Part shown: piece by piece, positions 55,266-64,000 of the stretch | Layout of the letters: the number at the start of each line of letters is the position of its first letter | Position numbering within the stretch: position 1 is the first letter of the stretch | Origin: Acidobacteriaceae bacterium | GTDB taxonomy: Bacteria; Acidobacteriota; Terriglobia; Terriglobales; Acidobacteriaceae | DNA length: 64,000 nucleotides | Direction: 5' to 3' | NCBI GenBank assembly: GCA_903642265.1 | Contig: CAHJWN010000005.1 | Coordinates: 29,671 to 93,670 of the forward strand | Notes under the pieces: generated by a model | Databases searched by the model: none | Seen by the model: the letters and a program-made list of their open reading frames with translations, nothing else | Told to the model about the DNA's origin: nothing | Position numbers and translations under genes: made by a program

Positions 55266-55841
55266 ATGAGCATAGCGACAAAGACTGGCGACGCAGGCAG
55301 CACAGGATTAGTAGGCGGAGGACGGATATCGAAGGCCGACCTGCGCGTGGAGGCTTACGGAGCGGTCGACGAATTGAACTCCACACTCGGGTTTGCGCGC
55401 AGTATCTGCACAAATGTTGACATTGCTGGTTGGACCGAACAGATCCAGAAGACGCTTTTTCGCGTAGGCGGTTCGCTTGCAACGGCTTCAGACGTAAAGC
55501 GCGAAAAACCGCTCATGCTGCCCGAAGATGTCGACCACCTGACGCAGCTTGTGTATCAAATTGAGGCTACGGAAGGCATTCTTGCCGACTGGTCGCTTCC
55601 AGGCGCGCTTCGCGAATCCGCAGCCTACGAGATCGCACGAACGGTTTGCAGGAGAGCGGAACGAGCGACCGTCCGGCTGCTGGAAAGCGGAGAACCGGTA
55701 AGCAGCGAGGTGCTCGCCTACCTGAACCGGCTGTCCGATCTAATTTGGCTGTTTGGACGACTCATCGAGTTGAATGCCGGGATCGATGCCCGTCTGCGCG
55801 ATGAGACCAAGGCTGGTCCAAACTTCTCCCGCGCCTGGTAG
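55266..55841 (+). CDS. ATP:cob(I)alamin adenosyltransferase, PduO type
   Basis: A 191-residue PduO-type adenosyltransferase. The ATP-binding N-terminus TKTGDAGSTGLVGGGRISK, the helix RVEAYGAVDELNSTLGFAR, and the C-terminal RRAERATVRLLESG...YLNRLSDLIWLFGR are all characteristic. It converts cob(I)alamin to adenosylcobalamin, needed for B12-dependent enzymes. Two adjacent ATGs (55263 and 55266) are possible; the second has GGGGAG six bases upstream. No other cobalamin gene and no B12 riboswitch-like sequence is nearby. It converges on fabF over a hairpin. Confidence 0.93.
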   Translation: MSIATKTGDAGSTGLVGGGRISKADLRVEAYGAVDELNSTLGFARSICTNVDIAGWTEQIQKTLFRVGGSLATASDVKREKPLMLPEDVDHLTQLVYQIEATEGILADWSLPGALRESAAYEIARTVCRRAERATVRLLESGEPVSSEVLAYLNRLSDLIWLFGRLIELNAGIDARLRDETKAGPNFSRAW

Positions 55842-55842
55842 C

Positions 55843-55870
55843 AGCGTGGGCAGGAACTACTCTGCCCACC
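55843..55870. terminator. Hairpin spanning the convergent stops of the adenosyltransferase and fabF genes
   Basis: GTGGGCAG (55846-55853) pairs with CTGCCCAC (55860-55867) over a six-base loop; a further AGC/GCT pairing continues past a single bulged C. The fabF stop codon lies in the loop and part of its last codons form the stem. It may end both transcripts, though no U-tract is present. Confidence 0.55.
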
Positions 55871-57125
55871 GCTTGAACACAAGCGAGGCGTTGGTTCCGC
55901 CAAATCCGAAGGAATTCGACAGCGCATAGTCGATCTTCGCCGCTTGCGGCTTGTTCGGAACATAGTTCAGACGGCAGGCCGGGTCGAGCTCAACGATGTT
56001 CATCGTCGGCGGCGCCGTCTGATGCAGCATCGCGAGGATCGTAATTCCCGCCTCAAGTCCGCCTGCCCCACCGAGCAGATGACCCGTCATCGACTTCGTG
56101 GAACTCACCAGCAGTGTGTGGTTCCTGGCCCGTTCGCCAAAGACGTTCTCAATGGCCTGCGACTCCAATGCGTCCCCAAGTGGAGTGGAAGTCGCGTGCG
56201 CGTTCACATAGTCGATCTGGTCCGGCGAGATGTCCGCAACCTTCAGTGCCGCAGTCATTGCGCGGAAGCAGCCTTCACCCTCCGGTGCCATGCCGGTCAT
56301 GTGGAAGGCGTCCGAAGACATGCCATAGCCAACAACTTCAGCGAGGATCTTGGCTCCGCGGACCTTGGCGAATTCAAGCTCTTCCATGATCAGGATGCCC
56401 GCACCTTCACCAACGACAAAGCCGTCGCGGTCCTTGTCGAATGGCCGGCAGGCATGTTCCGGATCTTCATTACGCGTCGACAAAGCCTTCATCGCCGCAA
56501 ACCCGCCAACGCCCATCGGCGTAATCGCTGCCTCGGTTCCGCCGGCAATCATCGCATCAGCGTCGCCGCGCTGAATAATCCGAAAAGCGTCTCCAATAGA
56601 GTGGGCGCTCGACGTACATGCGGTCGCGGTCGCTTCATTGGGTCCACGCGCGTTATAGCGGATCGACACATGCCCGGCTGCAAGATTGATGATCGTGGCG
56701 GGAATGAAAAACGGCGATATCTTGCGCGGGCCGCCATTCATCATGTTCGTGTGCTCGCGCTCAATCACATCGAAGCCGCCGATTCCGGAGCCTATATGGA
56801 CGCCAAATCTGGTCGATATCTCGGGTGTCACCTCCAGCCGAGAATGCTTCATCGCTTCGTCCGCAGCAGCAATCGCCATATGAATGAAGCGGCCCATCTT
56901 GCGGGCTTCCTTTTTCTCAATGAAGACGAGGGGGTCAAAGTCTTTGACCTCAGCCGCGATTCGCACCGGGTGGCCGGTCAGATCGAATGCCTTGATCTCG
57001 GCCACCCCGCTGCGGCCAGCCAGTAAACCCTCCCACACTTCGTTAGAGGTCCTACCGACGCCGCAGATAAGACCAACTCCGGTTACGACGACGCGCCGCT
57101 GAACGTACGCTTGCTGCGATTGCAT
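55857..57125 (-). CDS. fabF: Beta-ketoacyl-ACP synthase II
   Basis: A 422-residue thiolase-fold condensing enzyme. The catalytic Cys is in TATACTSSAHSIGDA, and the two His are in VNAHATSTPLGD and SMTGHLLGGAGG, with the terminal SFGFGGTNASLVF. It elongates acyl-ACP with malonyl-ACP in fatty-acid synthesis and is important for temperature control of unsaturation in some bacteria. The ATG at 57125 lies two bases after the acpP stop, a classic acpP-fabF pair. Length and motifs are normal. Confidence 0.95.
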   Translation of the reverse strand: MQSQQAYVQRRVVVTGVGLICGVGRTSNEVWEGLLAGRSGVAEIKAFDLTGHPVRIAAEVKDFDPLVFIEKKEARKMGRFIHMAIAAADEAMKHSRLEVTPEISTRFGVHIGSGIGGFDVIEREHTNMMNGGPRKISPFFIPATIINLAAGHVSIRYNARGPNEATATACTSSAHSIGDAFRIIQRGDADAMIAGGTEAAITPMGVGGFAAMKALSTRNEDPEHACRPFDKDRDGFVVGEGAGILIMEELEFAKVRGAKILAEVVGYGMSSDAFHMTGMAPEGEGCFRAMTAALKVADISPDQIDYVNAHATSTPLGDALESQAIENVFGERARNHTLLVSSTKSMTGHLLGGAGGLEAGITILAMLHQTAPPTMNIVELDPACRLNYVPNKPQAAKIDYALSNSFGFGGTNASLVFKRWAE

Positions 57126-57127
57126 TG

Positions 57128-57373
57128 CTACTTTGCCGCCTTCTGGTTCTTTTCGATGTAATCGACGGCGTCCTTCACGGTCTTGATCTTTTCGGCATCT
57201 TCATCCGGGATCTGAATATCGAAGGCTTCCTCAAACTGCATCACCAGTTCAACTACGTCAAGCGAGTCCGCGCCCAGATCTTCCTGAAAGCTCGCACCTG
57301 GAGTTACTTCTGCTTCATCCACCTGAAGTTGCTCAACAATAATCTGCTTGACCTTCTCGTCCACTGCTGCCAT
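57128..57373 (-). CDS. acpP: Acyl carrier protein
   Basis: An 81-residue acidic protein with the phosphopantetheine attachment Ser in [15 protein letters not shown]. The opening [15 protein letters not shown] and closing [13 protein letters not shown] are standard. It carries growing acyl chains; a holo-ACP synthase elsewhere attaches the arm. The ATG at 57373 has AGGAG upstream. It is cotranscribed with fabF. Confidence 0.97.
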   Translation of the reverse strand: MAAVDEKVKQIIVEQLQVDEAEVTPGASFQEDLGADSLDVVELVMQFEEAFDIQIPDEDAEKIKTVKDAVDYIEKNQKAAK

Positions 57374-57562
57374 TTGTTTCTCCTATTCCAAGTAAGTGCA
57401 AAACTGGTTGGGGATGCGCACCGCGCAAAAGCCCGAATCTCAAGGATACCGAGCGCCTAGGTGAGTGTAAAGCAAACTGGCCACACCGTGGGTCAATTGC
57501 AGAACACAGCAAATAGGCGGGGCTGCATTTTAGACATCATCCGCGCCCGATTAGTTTCTGTC

Positions 57563-59032
57563 TTATTCCTCGTCGGCGCTCGCTGCCAGCAAAGGGGCAA
57601 CACTCGCAATCTCCTCAAAACCAAGCAGGTTCGAAACTGGAGCACCCGTCTCAATGTTCGACACGTTCTTCAGCGCTCGGTTGATGGTCTTGGTCTTCCC
57701 GCCTATATCGCCCAGCGTGTTTTGCACCGTGTCTACCTGCTTGCGAACCTTGTCCATTAAGCCGCCGAATTTCTCGAACTCGTTCTTCGTCGACGACAGG
57801 ACGCGCCAGACCTCATCGCCTTTCTTCTGGATCGCGAGGGTATGAAACCCCATCTGGAAGCTCGTCAGGATCGCCATAAAGGTAGACGGCCCGGCAATCG
57901 TCACCCGGCAGTTCGTCTGAAGCTCTGATTGGAGACCTGGCCTGCGAGCGACCTCGGCATACAGACTCTCAGTCGGAAGCACCATGATTGCGTGGGGCAT
58001 GGTGGTTGGCGGATCGATGTATTTCTCGCAGATGCTCTTTCCCTGCACGCGGATGGCACGCTCGAACGCTTTTCCCGCTTCTACCTGCTCCTCCGGCGTT
58101 CCATGCTCGTAGGCATGCTCAAGACGCTCCCAATCTGACGTTGGGAACTTGGCATCGATCGGCAGCAACACATAGCTGCCGAGATCTCCATTCGGGAACT
58201 TGAGCGCAAAGTCTACCTTCTCCCCGGTGCCGGGCTTAATGTTGACTTGCTTCAGGTACTGTTCGGGAGAAAACATCTGCTCAAGCTGCTGCCCAACCAG
58301 GAACTCACCAACTCCCCCGCGACGACTTACGTTGGATAAGACCTTCTTCAGGTCGCCAACCCCGGTGGCAAGCACCTTCATCTCTCCAAGCCCCTTCTGC
58401 ACATCGCCGAGGTGCTTCGTCACCTCGCCAAAGGATTCAGTAAGCCGTGTCTGCAAGGTTACCTGGAGCTTCTCGTCCACAGTGTGACGCATCTTCTCGA
58501 GCTCGAACCTGTTGTCCGCATTGAGCTTGGCAAGACTGCCCTCAACAGAAAGTCGAATCTTGTCCAGACTTCCAGCACTATCGTTCCCCAACTCGCTCAG
58601 CTTCTTGTTCAGCGATTCCCTGGCATTTATCTGGCTTGCGCTCGCGTCCGAAGCAAATGCCACGAGGCGCTGCGAGATCGCCTCGAGCTGCTTCTGCACG
58701 TTGGCCGATAAGGCCGCAGCATTCGCCGCATTGTCCAGACGAAACTCTGCCAGCCCTGTGCTCAGCGTGCTACCCAGGGTCGCGATTGACCTGGTGATTT
58801 CAGTGCGAAGCTGCGCTGCATTCTCTGAGCTCTCCCTGCGGAGATCGGCGATGCCGTCGCGGACACTCGTAGCTAACGCCTGGGAGCGCGCGTCCAGCCT
58901 TGTAAGCTGATCAGGCAGCTGCGCCAGGCGCGCATCAACCACCGGCGGTTCAGTCCTTCGCAGCAGCAGCACCACCATCGCGCCAGCAACCGCGATCAGC
59001 AACACCACTTGAAGCACAACTAGAGCATTCAT
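57563..59032 (-). CDS. rmuC: DNA recombination protein RmuC
   Basis: A 489-residue protein with an N-terminal membrane helix (VVLQVVLLIAVAGAMVVLLL), a long coiled-coil (about residues 40-230, rich in Leu/Ala/Asn), and the RmuC nuclease-like domain: VGEFLVGQQLEQMFSPEQY, LPIDAKFPTSDWERL and PHAIMVLPTESLYAEVARRPGL. RmuC limits DNA inversions at short inverted repeats; its biochemical activity is inferred from its restriction-endonuclease-like fold. The ATG at 59032 follows AGGA by nine bases; the longer start at 59056 lacks support. It lies upstream of acpP on the same strand with a 189-base gap. Confidence 0.9.
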   Translation of the reverse strand: MNALVVLQVVLLIAVAGAMVVLLLRRTEPPVVDARLAQLPDQLTRLDARSQALATSVRDGIADLRRESSENAAQLRTEITRSIATLGSTLSTGLAEFRLDNAANAAALSANVQKQLEAISQRLVAFASDASASQINARESLNKKLSELGNDSAGSLDKIRLSVEGSLAKLNADNRFELEKMRHTVDEKLQVTLQTRLTESFGEVTKHLGDVQKGLGEMKVLATGVGDLKKVLSNVSRRGGVGEFLVGQQLEQMFSPEQYLKQVNIKPGTGEKVDFALKFPNGDLGSYVLLPIDAKFPTSDWERLEHAYEHGTPEEQVEAGKAFERAIRVQGKSICEKYIDPPTTMPHAIMVLPTESLYAEVARRPGLQSELQTNCRVTIAGPSTFMAILTSFQMGFHTLAIQKKGDEVWRVLSSTKNEFEKFGGLMDKVRKQVDTVQNTLGDIGGKTKTINRALKNVSNIETGAPVSNLLGFEEIASVAPLLAASADEE

Positions 59033-59155
59033 TTCGGTTTTCCTTCGCCAAAGCATAGCATCGAAGACGGTGGAAGAGACCGCCTTTACACCCGGTTCTT
59101 TTGTGCCGGATACTCTCGTGATGGTCCATGTTCTAAGTGGACTCCAGGAGCTTCA

Positions 59156-59812
59156 ATGCCCATCACAAACTACAGCGTTCTCGCTGGCACCCCCACCTCC
59201 GGCAAGGTGGTCACTGGAACCAGCACGCACTACCAGATCACCATGCAGGCACCCGGCGGCCCGTTCACGGTCGCAGTCAACATCGAGTCCGTCGATGGCT
59301 CCGAGGTCCTCTACGCCATCATGGAGAACTTCACGCCTCCTGACGAAGCTGGGTTGCTCGCGCTCGCAATGGGCATGACCGCGCTCAACTCGGTACCTGG
59401 CGGCCTCGCGCTCGATTTTGTCCGCAGCACCGTTCCCTCGTCCGGGGACCCCAGGCCAATGGTTCTTCTGGCGCAGATGACGCTCTTACCCAAGGCCGGT
59501 ACTGCGGCTCATCGATTTGAGCCAAATGCACTCCAGAACGCCGTCACCACGCTCCTCAACGAGACAATCGCCGATAAGGCTGGCGTCATCTATGCCTTCG
59601 GCAGCGCCTATGCAGACTCCGGCAGGGTCGACGGCATCCACGACATTCACATGAACCAGGGCAATCCGGTCGGTAATCACGGTGGCGACAACGGCATCTG
59701 GCAGGATGGCGCTCTGTTCATCCATCTCCCCGCCCGGGGAACCTGGACAGCCGTCTTCATTGCCTTTCAGACCGAAAGCTGGAACACCGATCCGAACGGC
59801 AATCCTGAGTAG
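59156..59812 (+). CDS. DUF2278 (YukJ) family protein
   Basis: A 218-residue protein of the DUF2278 family, recognised by the C-terminal block GIHDIHMNQGNPVGNHGGDN followed by GIWQDGALFIHLP. There is no signal peptide or membrane segment. Its role is unknown. The family is widespread and often found alone. The ATG at 59156 follows AGGAG by six bases. It is divergent from rmuC and its stop lies four bases from the folP stop. Confidence 0.88.
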   Translation: MPITNYSVLAGTPTSGKVVTGTSTHYQITMQAPGGPFTVAVNIESVDGSEVLYAIMENFTPPDEAGLLALAMGMTALNSVPGGLALDFVRSTVPSSGDPRPMVLLAQMTLLPKAGTAAHRFEPNALQNAVTTLLNETIADKAGVIYAFGSAYADSGRVDGIHDIHMNQGNPVGNHGGDNGIWQDGALFIHLPARGTWTAVFIAFQTESWNTDPNGNPE

Positions 59813-59816
59813 TCGG

Positions 59817-60767
<951 letters not shown>

Positions 60768-60817
60768 ACCCCATCTTAGTGCCCTGTCCGGGAGCGACAG
60801 GGTGCTAGACTTCGCCC

Positions 60818-62497
60818 ATGCGGACGCCATCGCTGCTGCAAATTCAGAGGACCATCGCCGCCTTGGTCATCACCACGCTGCCGTCAGGGGTCTGGGGACA
60901 CATCCCAAAAGCATGGGGACAGACCACCGCCTCTGCAACCGCACCGACCGGCAATCTAAGTACCCGGATTGCAGCCATGATCGCCGAGCCAGCAGTCGCG
61001 CGCGCGCACTGGGGCGTAGTGGTCACCTCTATGGACGGGTCGCCGATCATCGCATTGCATGAGGGCCAGCTCTTCCAGCCCGCCAGCAACACAAAGCTCT
61101 TCACCACCGCAGCCGCGCTTGCGCTGCTCAAGGATGCGACCTTCAAAACGACGGTCGTGGCCAGAGGCCGCCTGACCGAAAACGACAGTCTTGACGGTGA
61201 TCTCGTTCTTGTAGGAGATGGGGATGCCTACCTCTCAGGTCGGCCTGTTCCTTATGCCATGGGGAAGGTGAAGCCTGCACCCCCGCTCCACTCTCTGGAA
61301 GAGATGGCCGACGCTGTAGCTGCTTCTGGCCTCAAGATCATTCATGGCGACATCATCGGCGATGACACGCTCTTTCCGTTTGAGCCGTATCCAATCGAGT
61401 GGGCGATTGACGACACAGCCTGGGGATACGGCGCCCCTGTGTCTGCCCTGACGATCAACGACAATCAGATCAGGCTCACGGTAAAGCCAGGCGCGAAAGC
61501 AGGCGCTCCTGCCGAGGTAACGCTTGACCCAGGCATTCCCTATTACACAATCGACACGTCGGCCTTGACCACCGCCGTTGCCAACAATCCGGGCAGGCTT
61601 GAGGTCGAACGGAACATAGGATCGAAGATCGTGCGCATCTACGGCTCGATCGCCGTCGCATCGCAGCCAGACACCGAAGAAATAGCCATCGACGACCCCG
61701 CCGAATACGCCGCAGTCGCACTGAAGACGATGCTGGCCGCTCGCGGAATAACGGTCCTGGGCTCGGCGCATGCGAAACACCGCACCCAGATGGTTACAAC
61801 CGGCTTCCTGGCTGAAACGAGAGAACCCGTCGACAACATCTCAATTCCTGGCACACCTCAGCGAACTCGCGGCGAGCTCGATCATCCTGCAGCCTTATGC
61901 AAAGGCTGCGAAGGCACTCTCCCAGCCGACTCTTCTGCGCTCGCTGAGCATGTACTTGCGTCGCATGACTCGGCTACCGTCCTCGAAGATGTCGTCATCA
62001 CCAACAAGGAGAGCCAGAACCTGCACGCTGAGCTGTTACTACATCAGCTTGGAGCTTCCATGGGAAGTGAAGGCTCCACCGCGCAGGGGGCCCGCGTCGT
62101 TCGCTCCTTCGCAATCACCGCCGGTATCGATCCCGCCGACTTCGTCTTCTACGATGGCTCCGGTTTGAGCGGCCACGACTTGGTGACCCCACGCGCTATC
62201 GCCAGAATGCTGTACTTCGCCGCCGCCCAGCCCTGGTTCGCAACGTACAAGGCTTCGCTGCCCATCGGCGGCATAGACGGCACGCTGGAATCGCGTTTCA
62301 CCAAGGCTCCGTTGAAGGGCCATGTCTTCGCCAAGACCGGCAGCAATAGCGAGACCCGCGCCCTCTCCGGCTACCTCGATTGCGCCAGCGGCAGGACGGT
62401 CATCTTCTCAATCCTTGACGGCAACCACACCCCGGGCTCAAGCGCCGATCGCGAAGTGATGGACAGGATCGTCGCCGCCATCGCCGCCGCAAACTGA
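60818..62497 (+). CDS. dacB: D-alanyl-D-alanine carboxypeptidase/endopeptidase (PBP4, S13 family)
   Basis: A 559-residue penicillin-binding protein with a signal sequence (TIAALVITTLPSGVWG). The active-site motifs of family S13 are SNTK (in QPASNTKLF), an SxN equivalent in KESQNLHAELLLHQLG, and KTG in HVFAKTGSNSETR. Conserved inserts such as DGDLVLVGDGDAYLSGRP and DDTAWGYGAPVSAL match DacB. It trims peptidoglycan side chains and cross-links in the periplasm. It heads a plus-strand gene series with a cytochrome, a membrane protein, a DUF4442 protein and lipA; only the last pair is tightly coupled. Confidence 0.94.
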   Translation: MRTPSLLQIQRTIAALVITTLPSGVWGHIPKAWGQTTASATAPTGNLSTRIAAMIAEPAVARAHWGVVVTSMDGSPIIALHEGQLFQPASNTKLFTTAAALALLKDATFKTTVVARGRLTENDSLDGDLVLVGDGDAYLSGRPVPYAMGKVKPAPPLHSLEEMADAVAASGLKIIHGDIIGDDTLFPFEPYPIEWAIDDTAWGYGAPVSALTINDNQIRLTVKPGAKAGAPAEVTLDPGIPYYTIDTSALTTAVANNPGRLEVERNIGSKIVRIYGSIAVASQPDTEEIAIDDPAEYAAVALKTMLAARGITVLGSAHAKHRTQMVTTGFLAETREPVDNISIPGTPQRTRGELDHPAALCKGCEGTLPADSSALAEHVLASHDSATVLEDVVITNKESQNLHAELLLHQLGASMGSEGSTAQGARVVRSFAITAGIDPADFVFYDGSGLSGHDLVTPRAIARMLYFAAAQPWFATYKASLPIGGIDGTLESRFTKAPLKGHVFAKTGSNSETRALSGYLDCASGRTVIFSILDGNHTPGSSADREVMDRIVAAIAAAN

Positions 62498-62525
62498 ACC
62501 CACGTAGCAATGCGAGAATGGTTAC

Positions 62526-62879
62526 GTGAAGACCTTATCCAGATTCCTGCTGCTGGGCATTGCGTCCATGGCTCTTGCAGGCTGTAACTCTCTGCCACCT
62601 CCCACACCTCTGGCCGATCTGAACCCCCAGCAGACGCATGGCCACGATGTCTTCCAGACCCGCTGCGCAGCGTGCCACTACGACCGCAGGAGCGGATCGT
62701 TGCACGGCCCCGCACTTGTCGGCGTCTTCAAGAAACCAGCTCTGCCAAGCGGAGCCGCAGCCACCGACGAACGCATTACCGCGACCATCGTCCACGGACA
62801 TGGCCTTATGCCCGCCCTTGGCAACAATCTCGACCAGCAGGATATCGACGACGTCCTCGCCTACTTACACACGCTTTAG
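62526..62879 (+). CDS. Small class I cytochrome c lipoprotein
   Basis: A 117-residue lipoprotein with signal FLLLGIASMALAGC (Cys20 acylated). One heme motif, CAACH, lies at about residues 47-51, and a Met ligand is likely in HGHGLMPALGNNL. The C-terminal helix DIDDVLAYLHTL is standard. It should be a membrane-tethered periplasmic electron carrier; partners are unknown, but the ACIII/caa3 system of this genome is an obvious candidate. The GTG start at 62526 is preferred as the only codon preceding the signal peptide. Confidence 0.9.
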   Translation: MKTLSRFLLLGIASMALAGCNSLPPPTPLADLNPQQTHGHDVFQTRCAACHYDRRSGSLHGPALVGVFKKPALPSGAAATDERITATIVHGHGLMPALGNNLDQQDIDDVLAYLHTL

Positions 62880-62897
62880 AACTGAGGCCGTAAAGCA

Positions 62898-63272
62898 ATG
62901 CCCGAAGAGCATCCGGAAGTACGCATCAACAAGCGAGGCCAGATGCTCCCAGGGCTCGCTGGCATCTGCATGTTTCTGATCTTCACAACCATGCTGAACG
63001 TCTATGCCGCCTTGCTTGGAACCTTCGGCGGCGGCGTAGCCAAGTACGGCATCCTCTCGCTCTGCACCCTGCTGGCACTGGGCATCTTTGGTCTGCTACG
63101 GCTAAAGAAGTGGGGCTGGGCACTTGTCACCGCTGGCTGCCTGCTGCTCAGCATCGGAGACTTCTTCTTCTTCAGCAAAGCGCACCAGGTGTTCTTCCTC
63201 GTCCGCGGCATCTTCGTGCTGCTCTTCTTCCTGTACCTCGTCAGGCCAGAGACGCGAGAGCGCCTGGTATGA
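62898..63272 (+). CDS. Four-helix membrane protein of unknown function
   Basis: A 124-residue hydrophobic protein. After a polar start (PEEHPEVRINKRG) it shows four hydrophobic segments: AGICMFLIFTTMLNVYAALL, YGILSLCTLLALGIFGLL, WGWALVTAGCLLLSIGDFFF and VFFLVRGIFVLLFFLYLV, followed by a basic tail. I recognise no family. Its TGA overlaps the next gene's start as ATGA, so the two are translationally coupled and perhaps functionally linked. Confidence 0.75.
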   Translation: MPEEHPEVRINKRGQMLPGLAGICMFLIFTTMLNVYAALLGTFGGGVAKYGILSLCTLLALGIFGLLRLKKWGWALVTAGCLLLSIGDFFFFSKAHQVFFLVRGIFVLLFFLYLVRPETRERLV

Positions 63273-63763
63273 AGAGCGCCGGCTGGCGTCTGCGCGTCCT
63301 GCGTCGAATGCACTGGTGGCCGCCTCTGCTGGGCGCCGGCATCAAGGTCACGCGCATGGACGAGGACTACCGTGCCATCGATGTCGAGATGCGCCTCACC
63401 CGCCTCAATCGCAACGTCATGGGGTCGCACTTCGGCGGCTCGCTCTACTCCATGACCGATCCCTTCTACATGCTCATGCTCATGGAAAACCTTGGCCGCG
63501 ACTACATCGTCTGGGACAAGGCCGCCACCATCCGATACAAACGCCCCGGCATCGGCACCGTACGCGCTGAGTTCCGCCTGCCCATTGAAACGACCGACGA
63601 GATTCGGTCTGCTCTCGAAACCGCCGACCGCTTCGAACCGGTCTTCCTCATCGAAGTAAAGGACAAAGCCGGCAACGTCGTCGCGGAGGTCGATAAAACC
63701 ATCTACTGCGCGAAGCGAACCGTCCACGAAGCGCGAAAGACTCTTCGGGGATCTACCGGGTAA
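63269..63763 (+). CDS. DUF4442 hotdog-fold protein (thioesterase-like)
   Basis: A 164-residue protein of the DUF4442 family (hotdog fold). The conserved region reads DVEMRLTRLNRNVMGSHFGG followed by SLYSMTDPFYMLMLMENLGR, then IVWDKAATIRYKRPGIGTV. Members are suspected acyl-CoA thioesterases; a catalytic Asp/Glu cannot be assigned confidently. The ATG at 63269 overlaps the previous stop by four bases, much better than the longer frame from 63110. It precedes lipA, separated by a dispersed repeat. Confidence 0.85.
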   Translation: MKSAGWRLRVLRRMHWWPPLLGAGIKVTRMDEDYRAIDVEMRLTRLNRNVMGSHFGGSLYSMTDPFYMLMLMENLGRDYIVWDKAATIRYKRPGIGTVRAEFRLPIETTDEIRSALETADRFEPVFLIEVKDKAGNVVAEVDKTIYCAKRTVHEARKTLRGSTG

Positions 63764-63793
63764 CACAGGAAGAATTCGAGACAAAGAATTGAA

Positions 63794-63853
63794 GTGTCAT
63801 CCTGAGCGAAGTTTGGCGCGCTTTTGCGCCAGACTGAGTCGAAGGATCTGCGG
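63794..63853. repeat. Dispersed Acidobacteriota-type intergenic repeat with hairpin
   Basis: The segment reads TGTCATCCTGAGCGAAG, a 9-bp stem around 63811-63834 (with core TGGCGC/GCGCCA and loop GCTTTT), then CTGAGTCGAAGGATCTGCGG. I recall the 'TCATCCTGAGCGAAG...CGAAGGATCTGC' core as a high-copy intergenic repeat in Acidobacteriota and other soil bacteria. Only one copy was noticed in this window. It lies between the DUF4442 gene and lipA. Confidence 0.75.
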
Positions 63854-63881
63854 TTTCTTCCGCTCCATCTACAATAAAAGC

Positions 63882-64000
63882 ATGACGCCGCCGTCAGCCA
63901 TCGAGTTCAACTCCGGGCTCATTCAGATCGATCTCACGCCGCGCAAGCCGTCCCCCAAGCCCACCTGGCTCAAAGCGAAGGCGCCCATGGGCGAGACCTT
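63882..64000 (+). CDS. lipA: Lipoyl synthase (partial, N-terminus only)
   Basis: The first 39 codons of a gene cut by the right edge. The segment KPTWLKAKAPMGET matches the conserved N-terminal 'KPxWL(R/K)xKAPxGE' of LipA, a radical-SAM enzyme that inserts sulfur into octanoyl groups to make lipoate. The Cys clusters lie outside the window. The ATG at 63882 begins in the flank of the dispersed repeat; no strong ribosome site is seen. Confidence 0.85.
   Translation, partial: MTPPSAIEFNSGLIQIDLTPRKPSPKPTWLKAKAPMGET

Noticed and set aside
55154..55303. Upstream extension of the His/Cys-rich small protein
   Set aside because: It would run into the start of the divergent adenosyltransferase gene and would hide the evident signal helix behind a non-leader sequence.
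63110..63268. N-terminal extension of the DUF4442 protein
   Set aside because: It overlaps the preceding membrane-protein gene out of frame; the ATGA overlap at 63269 is a better start.

Overview
The window looks like a chromosomal segment of an aerobic, heterotrophic Acidobacteriota (class Terriglobia; Terriglobus/Edaphobacter/Granulicella-like). The clues are a secreted kumamolisin-type acid protease, a giant choice-of-anchor-D repeat protein, a carboxypeptidase-regulatory-domain TonB receptor, plant/fungal polysaccharide hydrolases, and an alternative complex III (ACIII) cluster joined to a caa3 oxidase. Genus assignment is inference. I found no tRNA, rRNA, CRISPR array, insertion sequence or prophage; gene density is high and base composition looks even.

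Layout. 1-5206 (minus): N-terminal part of a giant secreted BNR-propeller/choice-of-anchor-D protein running off the left edge. 5465-8487: sugar-nucleotide epimerase and class II photolyase in one minus-strand unit, then a GNAT acetyltransferase. 8545-22330 (minus): one continuous respiratory operon, read from the right as actA-actB-actC-actD-actE-actF-unnamed anchored protein-SCO-coxB-coxA-coxC-coxD. 22942-26496 (plus): AlkA-type glycosylase and a GH57/DUF3536 protein. 26583-33282 (minus): kumamolisin-like protease and GH39 glycosidase. 33600-40341: MHS-family transporter, MnmE, YncE-like propeller, LLM flavin oxidoreductase, membrane-associated methyltransferase, DUF2461 protein. 40637-42434: HU and a degenerate GGDEF protein. 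42454-47164: fucose-scavenging group (alpha-L-fucosidase, fucose permease, divergent sialate O-acetylesterase). 47326-50616: ornithine aminotransferase and a MASE1-PAS-GGDEF diguanylate cyclase. 50629-55153 (minus): small His/Cys protein, TonB receptor, Tat-exported Gfo/Idh oxidoreductase. 55266-60767: cobalamin adenosyltransferase, FabF, AcpP, RmuC, DUF2278 protein, FolP. 60818-64000 (plus): DacB, small cytochrome c lipoprotein, membrane protein, DUF4442 protein and the start of lipA.

How the genes work together. The act-cox cluster encodes a complete quinol-to-oxygen route: ACIII oxidises menaquinol, and its cytochrome c subunits hand electrons to a cytochrome-c-fused CoxB and an A2-type CoxA. 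The SCO protein would load CuA, and an unnamed single-span protein sits between the two halves. Polymer degradation (kumamolisin, GH39, GH29, sialate esterase) and uptake (FucP, MHS transporter, TonB receptor) fit a soil oligomer scavenger. Two GGDEF proteins 7 kb apart, one active-looking and one with a ruined active site but an intact I-site, suggest a c-di-GMP producer and a receptor.

Least explained items: the unnamed ACIII-caa3 partner, a probable AUU start for ActE, an 8-bp tandem repeat in front of actA, the three-domain super-repeat in the giant protein, the degenerate GGDEF receptor candidate, and a His/Cys-rich small protein paired with a TonB receptor.
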